A stretch of DNA of 64,000 bases from an uncultured Sulfolobales archaeon. Its GTDB lineage: Archaea > Thermoproteota > Thermoprotei_A > Sulfolobales > NBVN01. The position numbers were made by a program, and so were the translations under genes. The stretch is from positions 62,001-126,000 of the forward strand of contig CALEDH010000009.1 of assembly GCA_937949785.1 (NCBI GenBank), written 5' to 3'. The notes under the pieces are model-generated. The model was given only the letters and a program-made list of their open reading frames with translations, ran no database searches and was not told the DNA's origin. This document shows, piece by piece, positions 28,947 through 39,889 of this stretch; position 1 is the stretch's first letter, and each line of letters opens with the position of its first letter.

Positions 28947-30128
28947 TTAGTCGGTTGGTGTCGGTTCTGGCAGCTCTTTAAGCTGGCTTAATACGTATTC
29001 TCTAATTTCATGCGGTTTCGGTAATTCTTTAACTAACTTACCCTCATCTAAGTATAGTTCTAATACGTTGTTGGGGCATTTCTTCGGTGTTAAGTTCCAC
29101 GGCACTACTTCATAGTCTAGTAATGAACACCTGTATAGTTTCTTGGCGCCGGGTGCCTTACCTCTCTTCGATATAGGTATCCACCTACCATCCTTCCTAA
29201 CCTCAACTATGTCAGCACCTATATCAACTGATTGGGGGAAGGCTACTGAGGTTCCAACACCAAATATGTCTACTACGTCTCTTAGCTGCTGTACTGACCT
29301 CTCGTTAATCCCCCCACTAGCAACTATCCTAACATGTTCATATCCAAGTAGGTCTAAGGTCCACCTCACCTCCTTAATTATCTCCTTAAAGTTCCCCCTC
29401 CTACTGCTCGGGGTATCTAATCTAACCCCGGATAACTTCTTGCCTAAGGCATTAGCAGCTTTAACTGCCTCCACCCTCTCATCCTCAAACGTATCTACTA
29501 AGGCTATTCTGGGGACTTCCTCCGGGATAACTTCGTCAAACGCCTTCCAAGCCTTAATGCTATCTCCGAAGACAACTATTAGTGAGTGGGGCATGGTGCC
29601 TGAAGGCTTAATGTCTAAGAACTCCTCACTTAATATACCTGAAACCCCTTCAAAACCGCCTATATAGGCAGACCTATCAAGCATTGGAGCTATTGATGGG
29701 TAAGCCGCTCTCAACCCAAAGAATATGAACTTATTATTAATGCCTAATCTCTTAATCCTAGCCGCCTTAGTAGCAACAGCGCTAGAATGCCTTAAAATAC
29801 CTAACACCGCGGTCTCTAACTCAACGAAATCTACATACCTTCCCTCAACAACCATTATCGGTATCATGGAATTAGGGGGTAATATCGTGCCTTCAGGTAT
29901 TGAGTAGACGTTCACAGGCCTCTGAGATAAGACCTTAAGAGCTTCTTCTAAACCTGTATATACCACCCACTCGTAGTTCTTAGGAACTCCGTTAACGTGG
30001 AACTCTAATCTAACCTCAACATCTGATAAACCCTTCTTAATTAGAATTTCCTTAGTCCTAGCGAAGTATATATCGGTGACTCTACCGCTTAGTATATCAT
30101 TCTCAGACGCTGTATATAACTTCATCAC
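28947..30128 (-). CDS. Nicotinate phosphoribosyltransferase
   Basis: FFGLRAAYPSIAPMLDRSAYIGGFEGVS, GTMPHSLIVVFGD, VRIVASGGINERSVQQL. Confidence 0.92.
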   Translation of the reverse strand: MMKLYTASENDILSGRVTDIYFARTKEILIKKGLSDVEVRLEFHVNGVPKNYEWVVYTGLEEALKVLSQRPVNVYSIPEGTILPPNSMIPIMVVEGRYVDFVELETAVLGILRHSSAVATKAARIKRLGINNKFIFFGLRAAYPSIAPMLDRSAYIGGFEGVSGILSEEFLDIKPSGTMPHSLIVVFGDSIKAWKAFDEVIPEEVPRIALVDTFEDERVEAVKAANALGKKLSGVRLDTPSSRRGNFKEIIKEVRWTLDLLGYEHVRIVASGGINERSVQQLRDVVDIFGVGTSVAFPQSVDIGADIVEVRKDGRWIPISKRGKAPGAKKLYRCSLLDYEVVPWNLTPKKCPNNVLELYLDEGKLVKELPKPHEIREYVLSQLKELPEPTPTD

Positions 30129-30180
30129 TATTACCGTAACTTACTTAACAGCCCTAAATATTTAACTTTTTAATCCGTAA

Positions 30181-30558
30181 TTAACTGTTAAACCAATTAA
30201 GAAGCGATTCTAAGTCCTCATCGGAAACTAGGTTAAACTCCCTTAACTCATTAACCCTATTAGGAAATTCGTCTAAAGGTATTATGAGTGCTGCGTCTCC
30301 TCCTATCTCCACGACAGCATCATCTAACCTGAAGAACTCTAAGTAGCTACCATCTCTTAATACTATGTTAATAGAATAGACGTCTATAGTATCCATTAAA
30401 TTCCTCATCAAGCAGTAATCACACCCGTCTAAGACGCTGTACTCACTTAGAGACGGTGTGAAGGGGATGTCAGACCTGCAAATACCCCTACAGGAATTGA
30501 AGAATTCATCTAAATTACCTAGCAAGACCCTCTCAAGGTCTTCTAACTTCATAGCCAT
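30181..30558 (-). CDS. Hypothetical protein (125 aa)
   Basis: Compact ORF, Cys-containing (CRGICRSD, GCDYCLM), between annotated genes. Confidence 0.5.
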   Translation of the reverse strand: MAMKLEDLERVLLGNLDEFFNSCRGICRSDIPFTPSLSEYSVLDGCDYCLMRNLMDTIDVYSINIVLRDGSYLEFFRLDDAVVEIGGDAALIIPLDEFPNRVNELREFNLVSDEDLESLLNWFNS

Positions 30559-30667
30559 ACCTCGATAATATTATACAATATAAATTAATATACAGTCAAC
30601 GATGTTGGGTTAGTAAGGATTAGTAACATATTTATACGTAGCGCTTGAAATAGTAATGGTTGGATGA

Positions 30668-31744
30668 ATGTCAATAACCGGTCTATATGTGAGTCGGTTA
30701 GATGCGTTGCCAAAGATCTTTACGGAGCTGCAGAGACTTAACTACACAGTAGTTGGCTATAAGGTCGTTAACAACGTTTTAAGGCTAGATAGGTTAAACA
30801 CTTTTGAGGAAGTCGCTACTGGTGTTGAAGACGTTCAAAACCCAGGTAGGTATTACTTAATACCCGGTAATTTCCACAGACACGGACCTGACTCACCTAA
30901 GAATTTCCTCTACCCCCCGAGGCTACCTTTATTTGAAGTTTCCCCAGAGTGGGGTGTAGTAGTTAAGGACTACTCTAAAGACCTAAGACTAGCGTTCTTC
31001 GGTATTAAGTCCTGCGACCTAACTTCTATTAAAGTACTTGATAGGGTTGTAAGTGATGTTGATGAGACCTATGTAAGTATTAGGGGTAATTCAGTAATCG
31101 TAGTCGAGAACTGCACACAACCCGGAAACACGTGTTTCTGCAACACCATGGGTGCAGGGCCTAGGGCAAGGGACTCATTCGATATAGCCTACACTAGATT
31201 AGGCAGTAAATTAGTTGTAGAGGCTGGAAGCGATTTAGGGCTGAAGATTATTAATCGATTAGCGGTTGAACCTATAGACGACTCCACGTACAGTGAGTTT
31301 GAAAGCGTTATGACTAAAGCTGCTTTAAAAGCTAGAGCTAACTTCGAAACCGAAAACCTACCTGAACTACTTGAGTTAAGATTGGAGAGTAACGCGTATA
31401 AGGAAGTAGTTAAGAGGTGTTTAGGCTGTGCGAACTGCAATCTTGTATGTCCTACGTGTTTCTGTTTCGACGTCTTAGACGTCCTCCGGATAGACGGGTC
31501 TGCTGAGAGGGTTAGAGTCTGGGACGGCTGCCTAAACTACACCTACGCTCAGGTCGCTGGAGGTCATTTCAGACCTGACCTATGGGCTAGGTACAGACAC
31601 TTCATACTTCATAAGTTTACTTACTGGATAAAACAATTCGGTACTTTTGGGTGTGTGGGTTGTGGGCGATGTATTACTTGGTGTCCTGCAGGTATAGACA
31701 TAAGGGACTCGCTGCTGAGAGTGCTTAAGGGTGGTGTTATATGA
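30668..31744 (+). CDS. hydB: Sulfhydrogenase/NiFe hydrogenase beta subunit (4Fe-4S)
   Basis: FFGIKSCDLTSIKVLDRV, CLGCANCNLVCPTCFCFDV, FTYWIKQFGTFGCVGCGRCITWCPAGIDI. Confidence 0.92.
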   Translation: MSITGLYVSRLDALPKIFTELQRLNYTVVGYKVVNNVLRLDRLNTFEEVATGVEDVQNPGRYYLIPGNFHRHGPDSPKNFLYPPRLPLFEVSPEWGVVVKDYSKDLRLAFFGIKSCDLTSIKVLDRVVSDVDETYVSIRGNSVIVVENCTQPGNTCFCNTMGAGPRARDSFDIAYTRLGSKLVVEAGSDLGLKIINRLAVEPIDDSTYSEFESVMTKAALKARANFETENLPELLELRLESNAYKEVVKRCLGCANCNLVCPTCFCFDVLDVLRIDGSAERVRVWDGCLNYTYAQVAGGHFRPDLWARYRHFILHKFTYWIKQFGTFGCVGCGRCITWCPAGIDIRDSLLRVLKGGVI

Positions 31745-32574
31745 GGAAGGAGTCATACAAAGCTCTAATCCCATTAAAATCAGCCGTAGTTAAAATCAGG
31801 CCTGAGACACGGAACGTAGTAACATACTATGTGAAATTACCTGATGGTGTTGAATTACCTAAGCCAGGGCAGTTTAACATGCTCTACATCCACGGTGTGG
31901 GTGAGGTACCTATATCAGTTAGTAGTATTTCATATGAGGATAGAGTTATTGCTCATGCAGTGAGGTTTGTTGGTTCAGTTACGAATGCCTTCTCGACGTT
32001 AAAGGAAGGGGATCACATAGGTTTTAGAGGTCCCTACGGTGTTGGCTGGCCTTTAGATCTAGCTGTTGGGAATGACATACTATTAATTGGTGGTGGTGTG
32101 GGCCTACCACCTCTAAGACCTGTGATAGATGAGGTTAGGAGTGCTAGAGAACTCTACGGGAGGTTAGTAATACTCTACGGGGCTAGAACACCTGAAGACC
32201 TACTCTACACGTATGAGTACGATGAGTATACGTCAATTCCTAACACAGAACTACATCTAACCGTAGATAACCCAACTAATGAGTGGAGAGGTAATGTAGG
32301 CGTTGTCACTAACTTGATAAGGACGGTAGACGTAGACCCTAACAATACGTATGCATTTGTCTGCGGGCCTGAGATAATGATGAAGTTCTCGGTGAAGGAA
32401 TTACTTAAGAAAGGTTTTAAATCAAATAGGATATTCCTATCATTAGAGCGGAGGATGAAGTGCGGTGTTGGGTTATGTGGCCACTGTCAAATGGGTCCTT
32501 ACTTCGTATGTAAACACGGCCCCGTATTCCCCTTATGGTTTATAAGTAAGTATTTCTGGGTTGATCAGATATGA
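31741..32574 (+). CDS. hydG: Sulfhydrogenase gamma subunit (FAD/NAD(P)-binding, 2Fe-2S)
   Basis: PGQFNMLYIHGVGEVPISVSS, LIGGGVGLPPLRPV, SLERRMKCGVGLCGHCQMGPYFVCKHGPVF. Confidence 0.93.
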   Translation: MRKESYKALIPLKSAVVKIRPETRNVVTYYVKLPDGVELPKPGQFNMLYIHGVGEVPISVSSISYEDRVIAHAVRFVGSVTNAFSTLKEGDHIGFRGPYGVGWPLDLAVGNDILLIGGGVGLPPLRPVIDEVRSARELYGRLVILYGARTPEDLLYTYEYDEYTSIPNTELHLTVDNPTNEWRGNVGVVTNLIRTVDVDPNNTYAFVCGPEIMMKFSVKELLKKGFKSNRIFLSLERRMKCGVGLCGHCQMGPYFVCKHGPVFPLWFISKYFWVDQI

Positions 32575-33338
32575 GTAAGTTGAAAGTAGCTGTGTTTAAG
32601 TTCTCTAGTTGTGATGGCTGTCAATTACAGTTCCTCAACTTAGAGGAAGAACTACTACAACTTACTGAAGTAGTTGACTTCGCGTTGTTCTACGAAGCCA
32701 GGAGTTCCGTAGAGCCGGGTCCCTACGATATTAGCTTCGTAGAAGGCTCTATTTCAACACCGCATGAGGTTGAACTCATCAATAACGTTAGGAGAGAGTC
32801 GAAAATCGTAGTAGCTATAGGTGCGTGTGCGACGTCAGGCGGGATACAGGCTCTAAGAAATTGGGCTAACTTAGATGAGTTTAAGAGTTACGTTTACCCA
32901 AGACCTGAGTGGATTGAAGTGCTGAAGAACGCTGAACCTCCATCAAAATTCATAAAGGTTGACTACGAAATACGTGGCTGTCCGGTAAGTAAAGAGCAGC
33001 TACTGTCATTCATACTTCAATACATGAGAGGTAAGATACCTACACTACCTGTAAGTCCGTTATGCATAGAGTGTAAGGTCGCTGGCAACGTCTGCGTATT
33101 GGTAGTTAGCGGCACTCCATGCTTAGGCCCTATCACCATGGGTGGATGCGGTGCTATATGTCCATCATATGGGAGGGGTTGCTACGGATGTTACGGACCT
33201 GCAGTAGACCCCCAGGCACCGGCAATGAATAGGCTGTTTAAGGAGTTAGACCTAAAACCTAAGGATATCCAACTATTGTTTAAGCAGTTTGTGAATTGGG
33301 CTAAGGGATTTAAGGAGGTGGTTGAGGAGTATGAGTAA
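32571..33338 (+). CDS. hydD: NiFe hydrogenase small (delta) subunit
   Basis: FKFSSCDGCQLQFLNLE, VAIGACATSGGIQALRN, RGCPVSKEQLL, CLGPITMGGCGAICP. Confidence 0.94.
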   Translation: MSKLKVAVFKFSSCDGCQLQFLNLEEELLQLTEVVDFALFYEARSSVEPGPYDISFVEGSISTPHEVELINNVRRESKIVVAIGACATSGGIQALRNWANLDEFKSYVYPRPEWIEVLKNAEPPSKFIKVDYEIRGCPVSKEQLLSFILQYMRGKIPTLPVSPLCIECKVAGNVCVLVVSGTPCLGPITMGGCGAICPSYGRGCYGCYGPAVDPQAPAMNRLFKELDLKPKDIQLLFKQFVNWAKGFKEVVEEYE

Positions 33339-34617
33339 GATAATTAGGGTTGACTACTTAAGTAGGGTTGAAGGTGAGGGGAACCTATACCTAGAAATCG
33401 AGAACGATAGGTTGACCCGTGTTGAGGTGGGGATCTTCGAAGCCCCGAGATTCTTTGAATCCTTCCTAAGAAACAGAAAGTATAGTGAGGTCCCCGACAT
33501 AACTGCTAGGATTTGCGGTATATGCCCGATAGCATATATAATGAGTTCAAGTAGGGCTATTGAGAAAGTCCTCGACATAGAGGTTGATGAACACATCAGC
33601 AAACTTCGGAGGATTATCTACTTAGGAGAGTGGATTGAGAGCCACTTACTCCACATGCTAATGCTACACGCACCTGACTTCCTAAACTACGAATCCGTCC
33701 TGGAGATCGCTAAGGTAAACCCTGAAATCGTTAAGAGGGGTTTAAGGCTTAAGAGTTGGGGTAACGAGGTGATGAAGGTTATTGGAGGGCGTTCAGTACA
33801 TCCGGTTTCATGTAGGGTAGGAGGGTTTTACAGGGTGATTAGGAAGGATGAATTAAACCACCTCATCAAACATGTTGATGAGATGAAGGAACATGCTAAG
33901 CAGATACTTGAGTGGGTACTTAACCTACCAATACCTGACTTTAAATCAGACTTCGAATACGTATCATTAAGGGGGGATAAGGAATACCCAATACTCTACG
34001 GTAAGGTAGTCTCAAATAAGGGCTTATGCATATCTGAGGATGAATTTGAGGAAAACATAGTGAGTGAGCAGGTGAAGTACTCAACCACGCTTAGGTATAG
34101 GATGAGGGGGAGAGGTTACTACCTCGTCGGACCGCTGGCTAGGTATAATAACAACTACGACTTGCTTAAACCGGAGGTTAGGGATGTCGTTGAAGCACAT
34201 GGTCACTCATCAACGCTGCACAATAGTTTTCAAAGCATTATAGCTAGGGCGGCTGAGACGTACCACGCAGTACTAGAACTTGAAGAACTACTTAAAAACT
34301 ACGGAGAACCTCTTAAGCCATATGTGGAGGGTGTGGTTAAAGGTGGGGTAGGCAGCGCAATAACTGAAGCGCCTAGAGGGATACTCTACCATAGATATGA
34401 GTTAAATGAGAAGGGGTATGTGGTTAATGCTAATATAATACCGCCTACAGCTCAGAACTTAGCTCACATCGAATACGACTTACTACTACTAGGCGACGAG
34501 TTAGTGAGGAGGGATGTAAAAGATGCGCAACATCTGGCCGAACTTACGATAAGAAATTACGACCCATGCATATCATGCTCAACACACTTCATAAAGATAA
34601 AGTATGTTAGGAAGTAA
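33322..34617 (+). CDS. hydA: NiFe hydrogenase large (alpha) subunit
   Basis: L1 motif ARICGICPIAYIMSSSRAIE and L2 motif DPCISCSTHFIK near the C-terminus. Confidence 0.95.
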   Translation: MRSMSKIIRVDYLSRVEGEGNLYLEIENDRLTRVEVGIFEAPRFFESFLRNRKYSEVPDITARICGICPIAYIMSSSRAIEKVLDIEVDEHISKLRRIIYLGEWIESHLLHMLMLHAPDFLNYESVLEIAKVNPEIVKRGLRLKSWGNEVMKVIGGRSVHPVSCRVGGFYRVIRKDELNHLIKHVDEMKEHAKQILEWVLNLPIPDFKSDFEYVSLRGDKEYPILYGKVVSNKGLCISEDEFEENIVSEQVKYSTTLRYRMRGRGYYLVGPLARYNNNYDLLKPEVRDVVEAHGHSSTLHNSFQSIIARAAETYHAVLELEELLKNYGEPLKPYVEGVVKGGVGSAITEAPRGILYHRYELNEKGYVVNANIIPPTAQNLAHIEYDLLLLGDELVRRDVKDAQHLAELTIRNYDPCISCSTHFIKIKYVRK

Positions 34618-34622
34618 CCTAA

Positions 34623-35414
34623 TTATATCATTTCCTTAGGTATTTCATCAGGCCTTACATATCTTAAAGGCTTCAAACCGTGTTTCTCTAATAACTCCTC
34701 AACATGCTTATACATTATGACGTACTCCCAATCGACGTTAACTAATCTGGGGTCTATGTTCTTCAACATCCTAACAAAATCTACGATAGACTTATCGCTA
34801 CTAAAGCCTATCATTGCCGCTGGGTATACCTCACTACCGGCCTTAAACCCGGAGAGGATGAGGTTTTCAAGCGCTTTAACCTGTAATTCGAAGAACTGAG
34901 GGTCAGCTCCGGTAAGCATGTTGAACTCCTCAGGGGAGGTGCCTTTGAATGACACCCTAATTATTAAGTTGCCGTACCTACTTAACTCCCTAGCATAGCA
35001 TACGTCATAACCCAGTAAAATTCCGTTAGTCTCTAAGATAAAGATGTAGTTACTTCCTTCAAACATCTTAAGAAGTTTAAGTAAGTGCTCCTTAGAAATC
35101 GTTGGTTCAGCACCACTTAACCTTACATACCTATAGTTAGAGTTCTTCGCAATGCTAACTAGCTTCACGTAGACTTGCTCCGGGGTATATAACTTACCTG
35201 CCTTGAAGTTATTTCTGAACCTCCATGACCAGCAGAACTTACAGGCTAAATTACACCCTATCACATCCGCAGTAGCTATACCTCCATACCACCTACCACC
35301 GCGGAACCTATAGTACTTCCTTAACTCTACACCGTTCGAAAGCTTAGAAACCTCGGAGTATACGTTCAATGAAACCTTAACTGGGTCATAACCAACCAAC
35401 CCAGTAAAGCTCAA
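34623..35414 (-). CDS. Radical SAM protein of unknown specificity
   Basis: CNLACKFCWSWRFR (CxxxCxxC), RLSGAEPTISKEHLL. Confidence 0.85.
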   Translation of the reverse strand: MSFTGLVGYDPVKVSLNVYSEVSKLSNGVELRKYYRFRGGRWYGGIATADVIGCNLACKFCWSWRFRNNFKAGKLYTPEQVYVKLVSIAKNSNYRYVRLSGAEPTISKEHLLKLLKMFEGSNYIFILETNGILLGYDVCYARELSRYGNLIIRVSFKGTSPEEFNMLTGADPQFFELQVKALENLILSGFKAGSEVYPAAMIGFSSDKSIVDFVRMLKNIDPRLVNVDWEYVIMYKHVEELLEKHGLKPLRYVRPDEIPKEMI

Positions 35415-35498
35415 ATATGTTACGCCTCTACTTACAACCTACTACTCTCGTAGATACTGGTAAAAAGGGCCTTAGACATAGCCGGGTAATTTATTAAG

Positions 35499-35822
35499 TT
35501 AGCCGAATAGCGATGAAAGACCTTCAGATAACTCTTCCTCACTAACCTCTTTCTTCTCCTCTTTCTTCCCCTCAACCTCCTTACTCTCAACTACAGGTTG
35601 TGGTTGGGCTGCGGGGGCAGTTGCAGGTGTAACGGCCATAGGTGTTACTGCAGCAGTCCTCAATACCTCATCTATATTTACCTCCTTAAGCGCTGCTACA
35701 ACCATCTTAACCTTCACATCATCGGCTTCTAACCCAGCCGCACTTAACACTTTCTTAAGGCTGTCTTCACTTATCTCCTTCTTAGCTGAATGCAGTAAGA
35801 GTGAGGCATATATGTACTCCAT
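35499..35822 (-). CDS. rpl12: 50S ribosomal protein P1 (L12)
   Basis: [34 protein letters not shown] and acidic tail [20 protein letters not shown]. Confidence 0.96.
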   Translation of the reverse strand: MEYIYASLLLHSAKKEISEDSLKKVLSAAGLEADDVKVKMVVAALKEVNIDEVLRTAAVTPMAVTPATAPAAQPQPVVESKEVEGKKEEKKEVSEEELSEGLSSLFG

Positions 35823-35861
35823 ACCTACTACACACCTACCTCTTAATCTTATGCAGGATAT

Positions 35862-37265
35862 TTAAGCGTTTAAGACCTCCTTCAGTCTTAACATGACGTT
35901 ATTACGCATCCTCATGTAACTGTACATTGAGGCAATAGCTGCTGCAGCCCTCTCAGGTGTTGGGAAGGTAGGTATGCCGAAGTCGTTTAACCTCCTTATA
36001 GCCATGTAGGTCTCCTCACCACCGATGAATGCTAACGCTAAAGGCTTACTTAAACCTCCAACCTCTCTAATCTTACTTATGAGTATACCTGCAATCATTG
36101 TTGGGTCTGTAACAGCTGTTTGACAGTAAACCCCTAGGACAGCCCCTACCTCAGGATCGTTTAAGGCTAGTAAAAGCGAGTTAACGTAGTTCTCATTACT
36201 TATCATCCCGGTAACATCTATAGGATTGGCGAGTGAGGCAAATGGCGGTACTAACTTTCTAATTTGCTCGGCTAACGGCGGAGGCGGTGTTGTTAAGCTA
36301 ATGCCATGCTCTGCCAACGTATCAGTTACTAATACGCCGGCCCCACCGCCATTGGTAACGACTACTAACCTCTCACTGGTTGGAGGAGGTATGTTTGCAA
36401 GAGTCCTGGAGATATCGAATGCTTCCTCAACGTCATTGGCTTGGAGTATGCCTGCCTGGCTGAACGCTACCTTATATACGATGACGTTCCCAGCTAACGA
36501 TCCGGTATGGCTGGCAACCGCCTTAGCACCTACTTCAGTCCTACCAGCCTTAATAACTACTATAGGCTTCTTAGTCACAACTTCTGAAGCTACTTTAATG
36601 AACCTCCTACCATCGTTAACACCCTCTAAGTATATTAGGATGACCTTAGTATTAGGGTCTTCAGCTAAGTACTCTAGGAGGTCTGCATCTTCGATGTCGG
36701 CTTTATTACCCACACTTACTATTGATGAAACACCTATCTTCTCAACTATCGTCATACCCATTAAAGCTATTCCTAAAGCACCTGACTGAGTTATAAAAGC
36801 TATCCCACCGGGAATTACGTTGCGAGGTCCGAAAGAGGCGTTTAACCTGCTAGGCGTGTATACTACCCCGAATATATTAGGGCCTAATACCCTCATACCA
36901 TAGCTTCTAGCCTTCCTGACAACCTCCTCCTCAAGGGAGGCATTCCCTACCTCCTTAAACCCGGATGAGATCACTAAAGCTACCTTAGCGCCGACCTTAC
37001 CAGCATCCTCAATAACCTCTACAACAGACTTTGACGGAACTGAGACAACCACCATATCAACCTCACCAGGTATTGATGAGACCTTAGGATAGCATTTAAC
37101 ACCTAGAATCTCACTTGCTGTGGGGTTCACAGGGTATAACCTACCGCCATAGCCGTACCCTAAAATATTGGCCATAATTTCATACCCTATCTTACCAGGA
37201 GTCCTTGAAGCACCTACCACGGCTATGCTTTTAGGACTGAATAGTGCTGAAATAGACGGATCCAT
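35862..37265 (-). CDS. ADP-forming acyl/acetyl-CoA synthetase alpha-type subunit (CoA-binding)
   Basis: LFSPKSIAVVGASRTPGKIGYEIMANIL, GPNIFGVVYTP, SHTGSLAGN, NGGGAGVLVTD. Confidence 0.9.
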   Translation of the reverse strand: MDPSISALFSPKSIAVVGASRTPGKIGYEIMANILGYGYGGRLYPVNPTASEILGVKCYPKVSSIPGEVDMVVVSVPSKSVVEVIEDAGKVGAKVALVISSGFKEVGNASLEEEVVRKARSYGMRVLGPNIFGVVYTPSRLNASFGPRNVIPGGIAFITQSGALGIALMGMTIVEKIGVSSIVSVGNKADIEDADLLEYLAEDPNTKVILIYLEGVNDGRRFIKVASEVVTKKPIVVIKAGRTEVGAKAVASHTGSLAGNVIVYKVAFSQAGILQANDVEEAFDISRTLANIPPPTSERLVVVTNGGGAGVLVTDTLAEHGISLTTPPPPLAEQIRKLVPPFASLANPIDVTGMISNENYVNSLLLALNDPEVGAVLGVYCQTAVTDPTMIAGILISKIREVGGLSKPLALAFIGGEETYMAIRRLNDFGIPTFPTPERAAAAIASMYSYMRMRNNVMLRLKEVLNA

Positions 37266-37356
37266 CTACTTTCTTCCCGAGTTAGCACTTTAATTTAAGT
37301 AAAAATAAACGTTTAGCTAGGCAGTAGCTCTATAAAATGTTCGTCTAATGTCTTCA

Positions 37357-39813
37357 TTAAGCACTACCTTCAACCCTTACACCGTATGTAATTTCAAGCG
37401 ATCTAGTCACAACACCTCTAAGAGTGCTTGCATATCTAGACTTCCCGTCCTTCAGAACCTCAGCTAGAGATCGCCAGGGAACTCCTTGAAGCACCTTAGA
37501 AATTAGTAACGAACCTTCCCTCTCACCTAACAATCTTAGAAGTCCGTCGTAGATTAACTTCTTAGAGAGTAGTGTGACAGCATCACATACAGTCTCATAG
37601 GTCATCAATCCATTACAGTAAGCCTTAAGCCTCTCCAACTGCGTCTCAGTCAGCCCTAAGACGCTGGTATCCACCTTAGATGTTAGCTGTGTGAGGAGTA
37701 AGTAAGCTACGTCTGGCTCAAGATCTCTGTAAACATCGTGGAGCGATTCAGTAAGCTTTATTGTGAACTCCTTAATTGATTGACCTATTAGGTCCTCCCA
37801 TAAACTACTTAACGGGTAAATGGATAGCACGCTATACTCGCCGCTGACTGGGTTCCTACTTGGCGATATATGGACTACCTTAAACCCGTTAACCAACCAA
37901 AACTTAAGTAGTTCCTTGTTAACTCCGTAACTACTGCCTACCCAGCAGTAACCGCGTCTGCCTGCCTCCTCCACAACCTTCTGAAGTAAGTAGGAACCCA
38001 CACCTCTTCTATGTAGTTGTGGGTGGACCGCTATCCTCACAACCCTCCAACCCAACCCATTACCAAACTCCCTCCTCCTCAGATGTTTTAAAAGCCTATC
38101 GGGAATTATATTACCTGCAATCCCACCCCCGTAAAGTAAGTCCTCAACGTACTCACCTGGAATATCTCCTTCCTCAGCTAATTGCGATGCAGCGATGACT
38201 TTACCAGACTTAAGTCTAACAACCCGTATAGCGTGGTGGGGTGCATCAGCTAAGATACCTAGGTCGTCAGGTTCGTTTCTATAGTGTGCTAACACGTAGA
38301 TACCGAATAAAGACCTAAGCAAGTCCTCACCATCCTCACTAAACAGGTACTCTGGGTTTAGTTCTAAGTACTCGTACTCCTTCAACTCAACATATCTTAG
38401 GTCCTGCTCGTCTAAATCACTTGGCTCTGCATCTAGGAGGAGGACATCGAACTGAAATCTCTCAATAGGGTCGCCAGCAGAATATCTAATAGGTTCTACC
38501 ATCTCATACTTTAACAGCTTAGTGTTAGGGTCTTTCTCAAACTCTTTAAGAAACCTGACCGAGAAACCTCTCCCAACCCCCTCATAGCCGTGAATAGTAG
38601 TAGCAAATATGATTCTCCTAAACCCACGCCACAACTTGTGGAGTAGGGGTATGGCAATACCTGAAGCCTCATCAACAACTAAGATATCCAACTTCAACTT
38701 AACTATGTTGATAGGGCTCCAATACTCAACGCTGAACCTATCCCCTTTGATCTCAATTACGTTGCCAGCCCTCTCAATAACTCTATACTTAAAACCTAAT
38801 GTTTCTAACGAGGTCATGGCTAACTTCATAAGTGATTGAACTGCTAGTGGACTATGAGCTGTGACACCGACTCTAACCCTATTCTTAACTTTAAGTAGTT
38901 CTCTTATCAAACCAGCTATAGATATCCCAATAACACATGACTTCCCCCTACCTCTATCAGCGGTTATTATCACAGCTATCCTCTTATACCTACTAGGCGG
39001 TGTGATGAGGTTCTCTTCAATAAGCTTAATAACAGCTATCTGATCTTGGGTTAACGCTAGCCGATATAAGTTACTGCTGAAGATGCTGCTTTCCGGTATC
39101 TCCAACTTACCACTACCTTCTACGCACTTACTTAGCTGTGATGTCTTAGCTAACACCCCAGAATCTACGTTAAACACGTACACTCCTTCATGGTTAAGCA
39201 GTTTCCTTATAAACCACCTAATAAAAACAGACCTAGGTTCAGGATATCGGGGAACGGCTAGATTACCTCTAAATAAAGTTTTGACGTTAACCCACTCATC
39301 AAACCGTGGGGTTAAGAGTATTATTAAACCCCCACCCTCTACGGTCCCTAACAATCTACCAATATCGTTAGGCCTTAAATCATGTATTAAGTCCATCGTC
39401 AGTACTTGGTAGGTAGTCCCTAAAACCTTCTCAGATAACTCATATTTAAGTAATTTACGTCTAACATTGCTGGCAAACCTCTTAAGAACCCTCCCTAATA
39501 TGCTGGCGATCTTCCTGCTATCTTCGAATTCATCATGATATGTGTGAAGTACTGTTACCTGCCCAGCCAACCCTACCTCATTCCTAAGCCTTATATGGTT
39601 AAGTATTAGCTGTGAGGCTACCCCAGCTAACTTCAAATAATCACTTCCGGAGAGTACTACTAAACACCTATGTCTACACCTAATGGAGTTTTTGAAAGCC
39701 TCATCAAGCATAGTAATTAACTTACTATAATCTGATGTGATTACTTCATTTAATTTATTCTTAACATAGCTTAATTCAGGGAGTTTTGAACGGTAAGCCC
39801 TCATATACTCCAC
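37357..39813 (-). CDS. tmcA: tRNA(Met) cytidine acetyltransferase
   Basis: Helicase-like ITADRGRGKSCVIG with a GNAT region (VRIAVHPQLHRRGVGSYLLQKV). Confidence 0.93.
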   Translation of the reverse strand: MEYMRAYRSKLPELSYVKNKLNEVITSDYSKLITMLDEAFKNSIRCRHRCLVVLSGSDYLKLAGVASQLILNHIRLRNEVGLAGQVTVLHTYHDEFEDSRKIASILGRVLKRFASNVRRKLLKYELSEKVLGTTYQVLTMDLIHDLRPNDIGRLLGTVEGGGLIILLTPRFDEWVNVKTLFRGNLAVPRYPEPRSVFIRWFIRKLLNHEGVYVFNVDSGVLAKTSQLSKCVEGSGKLEIPESSIFSSNLYRLALTQDQIAVIKLIEENLITPPSRYKRIAVIITADRGRGKSCVIGISIAGLIRELLKVKNRVRVGVTAHSPLAVQSLMKLAMTSLETLGFKYRVIERAGNVIEIKGDRFSVEYWSPINIVKLKLDILVVDEASGIAIPLLHKLWRGFRRIIFATTIHGYEGVGRGFSVRFLKEFEKDPNTKLLKYEMVEPIRYSAGDPIERFQFDVLLLDAEPSDLDEQDLRYVELKEYEYLELNPEYLFSEDGEDLLRSLFGIYVLAHYRNEPDDLGILADAPHHAIRVVRLKSGKVIAASQLAEEGDIPGEYVEDLLYGGGIAGNIIPDRLLKHLRRREFGNGLGWRVVRIAVHPQLHRRGVGSYLLQKVVEEAGRRGYCWVGSSYGVNKELLKFWLVNGFKVVHISPSRNPVSGEYSVLSIYPLSSLWEDLIGQSIKEFTIKLTESLHDVYRDLEPDVAYLLLTQLTSKVDTSVLGLTETQLERLKAYCNGLMTYETVCDAVTLLSKKLIYDGLLRLLGEREGSLLISKVLQGVPWRSLAEVLKDGKSRYASTLRGVVTRSLEITYGVRVEGSA

Positions 39814-39889
39814 TGCAGAGGTGGTGAGGAGGTGATTACCGCTGCTAGCTGTGGAAAGGCCTTAGCGATGTAAAATGACTAGCGTAGTA

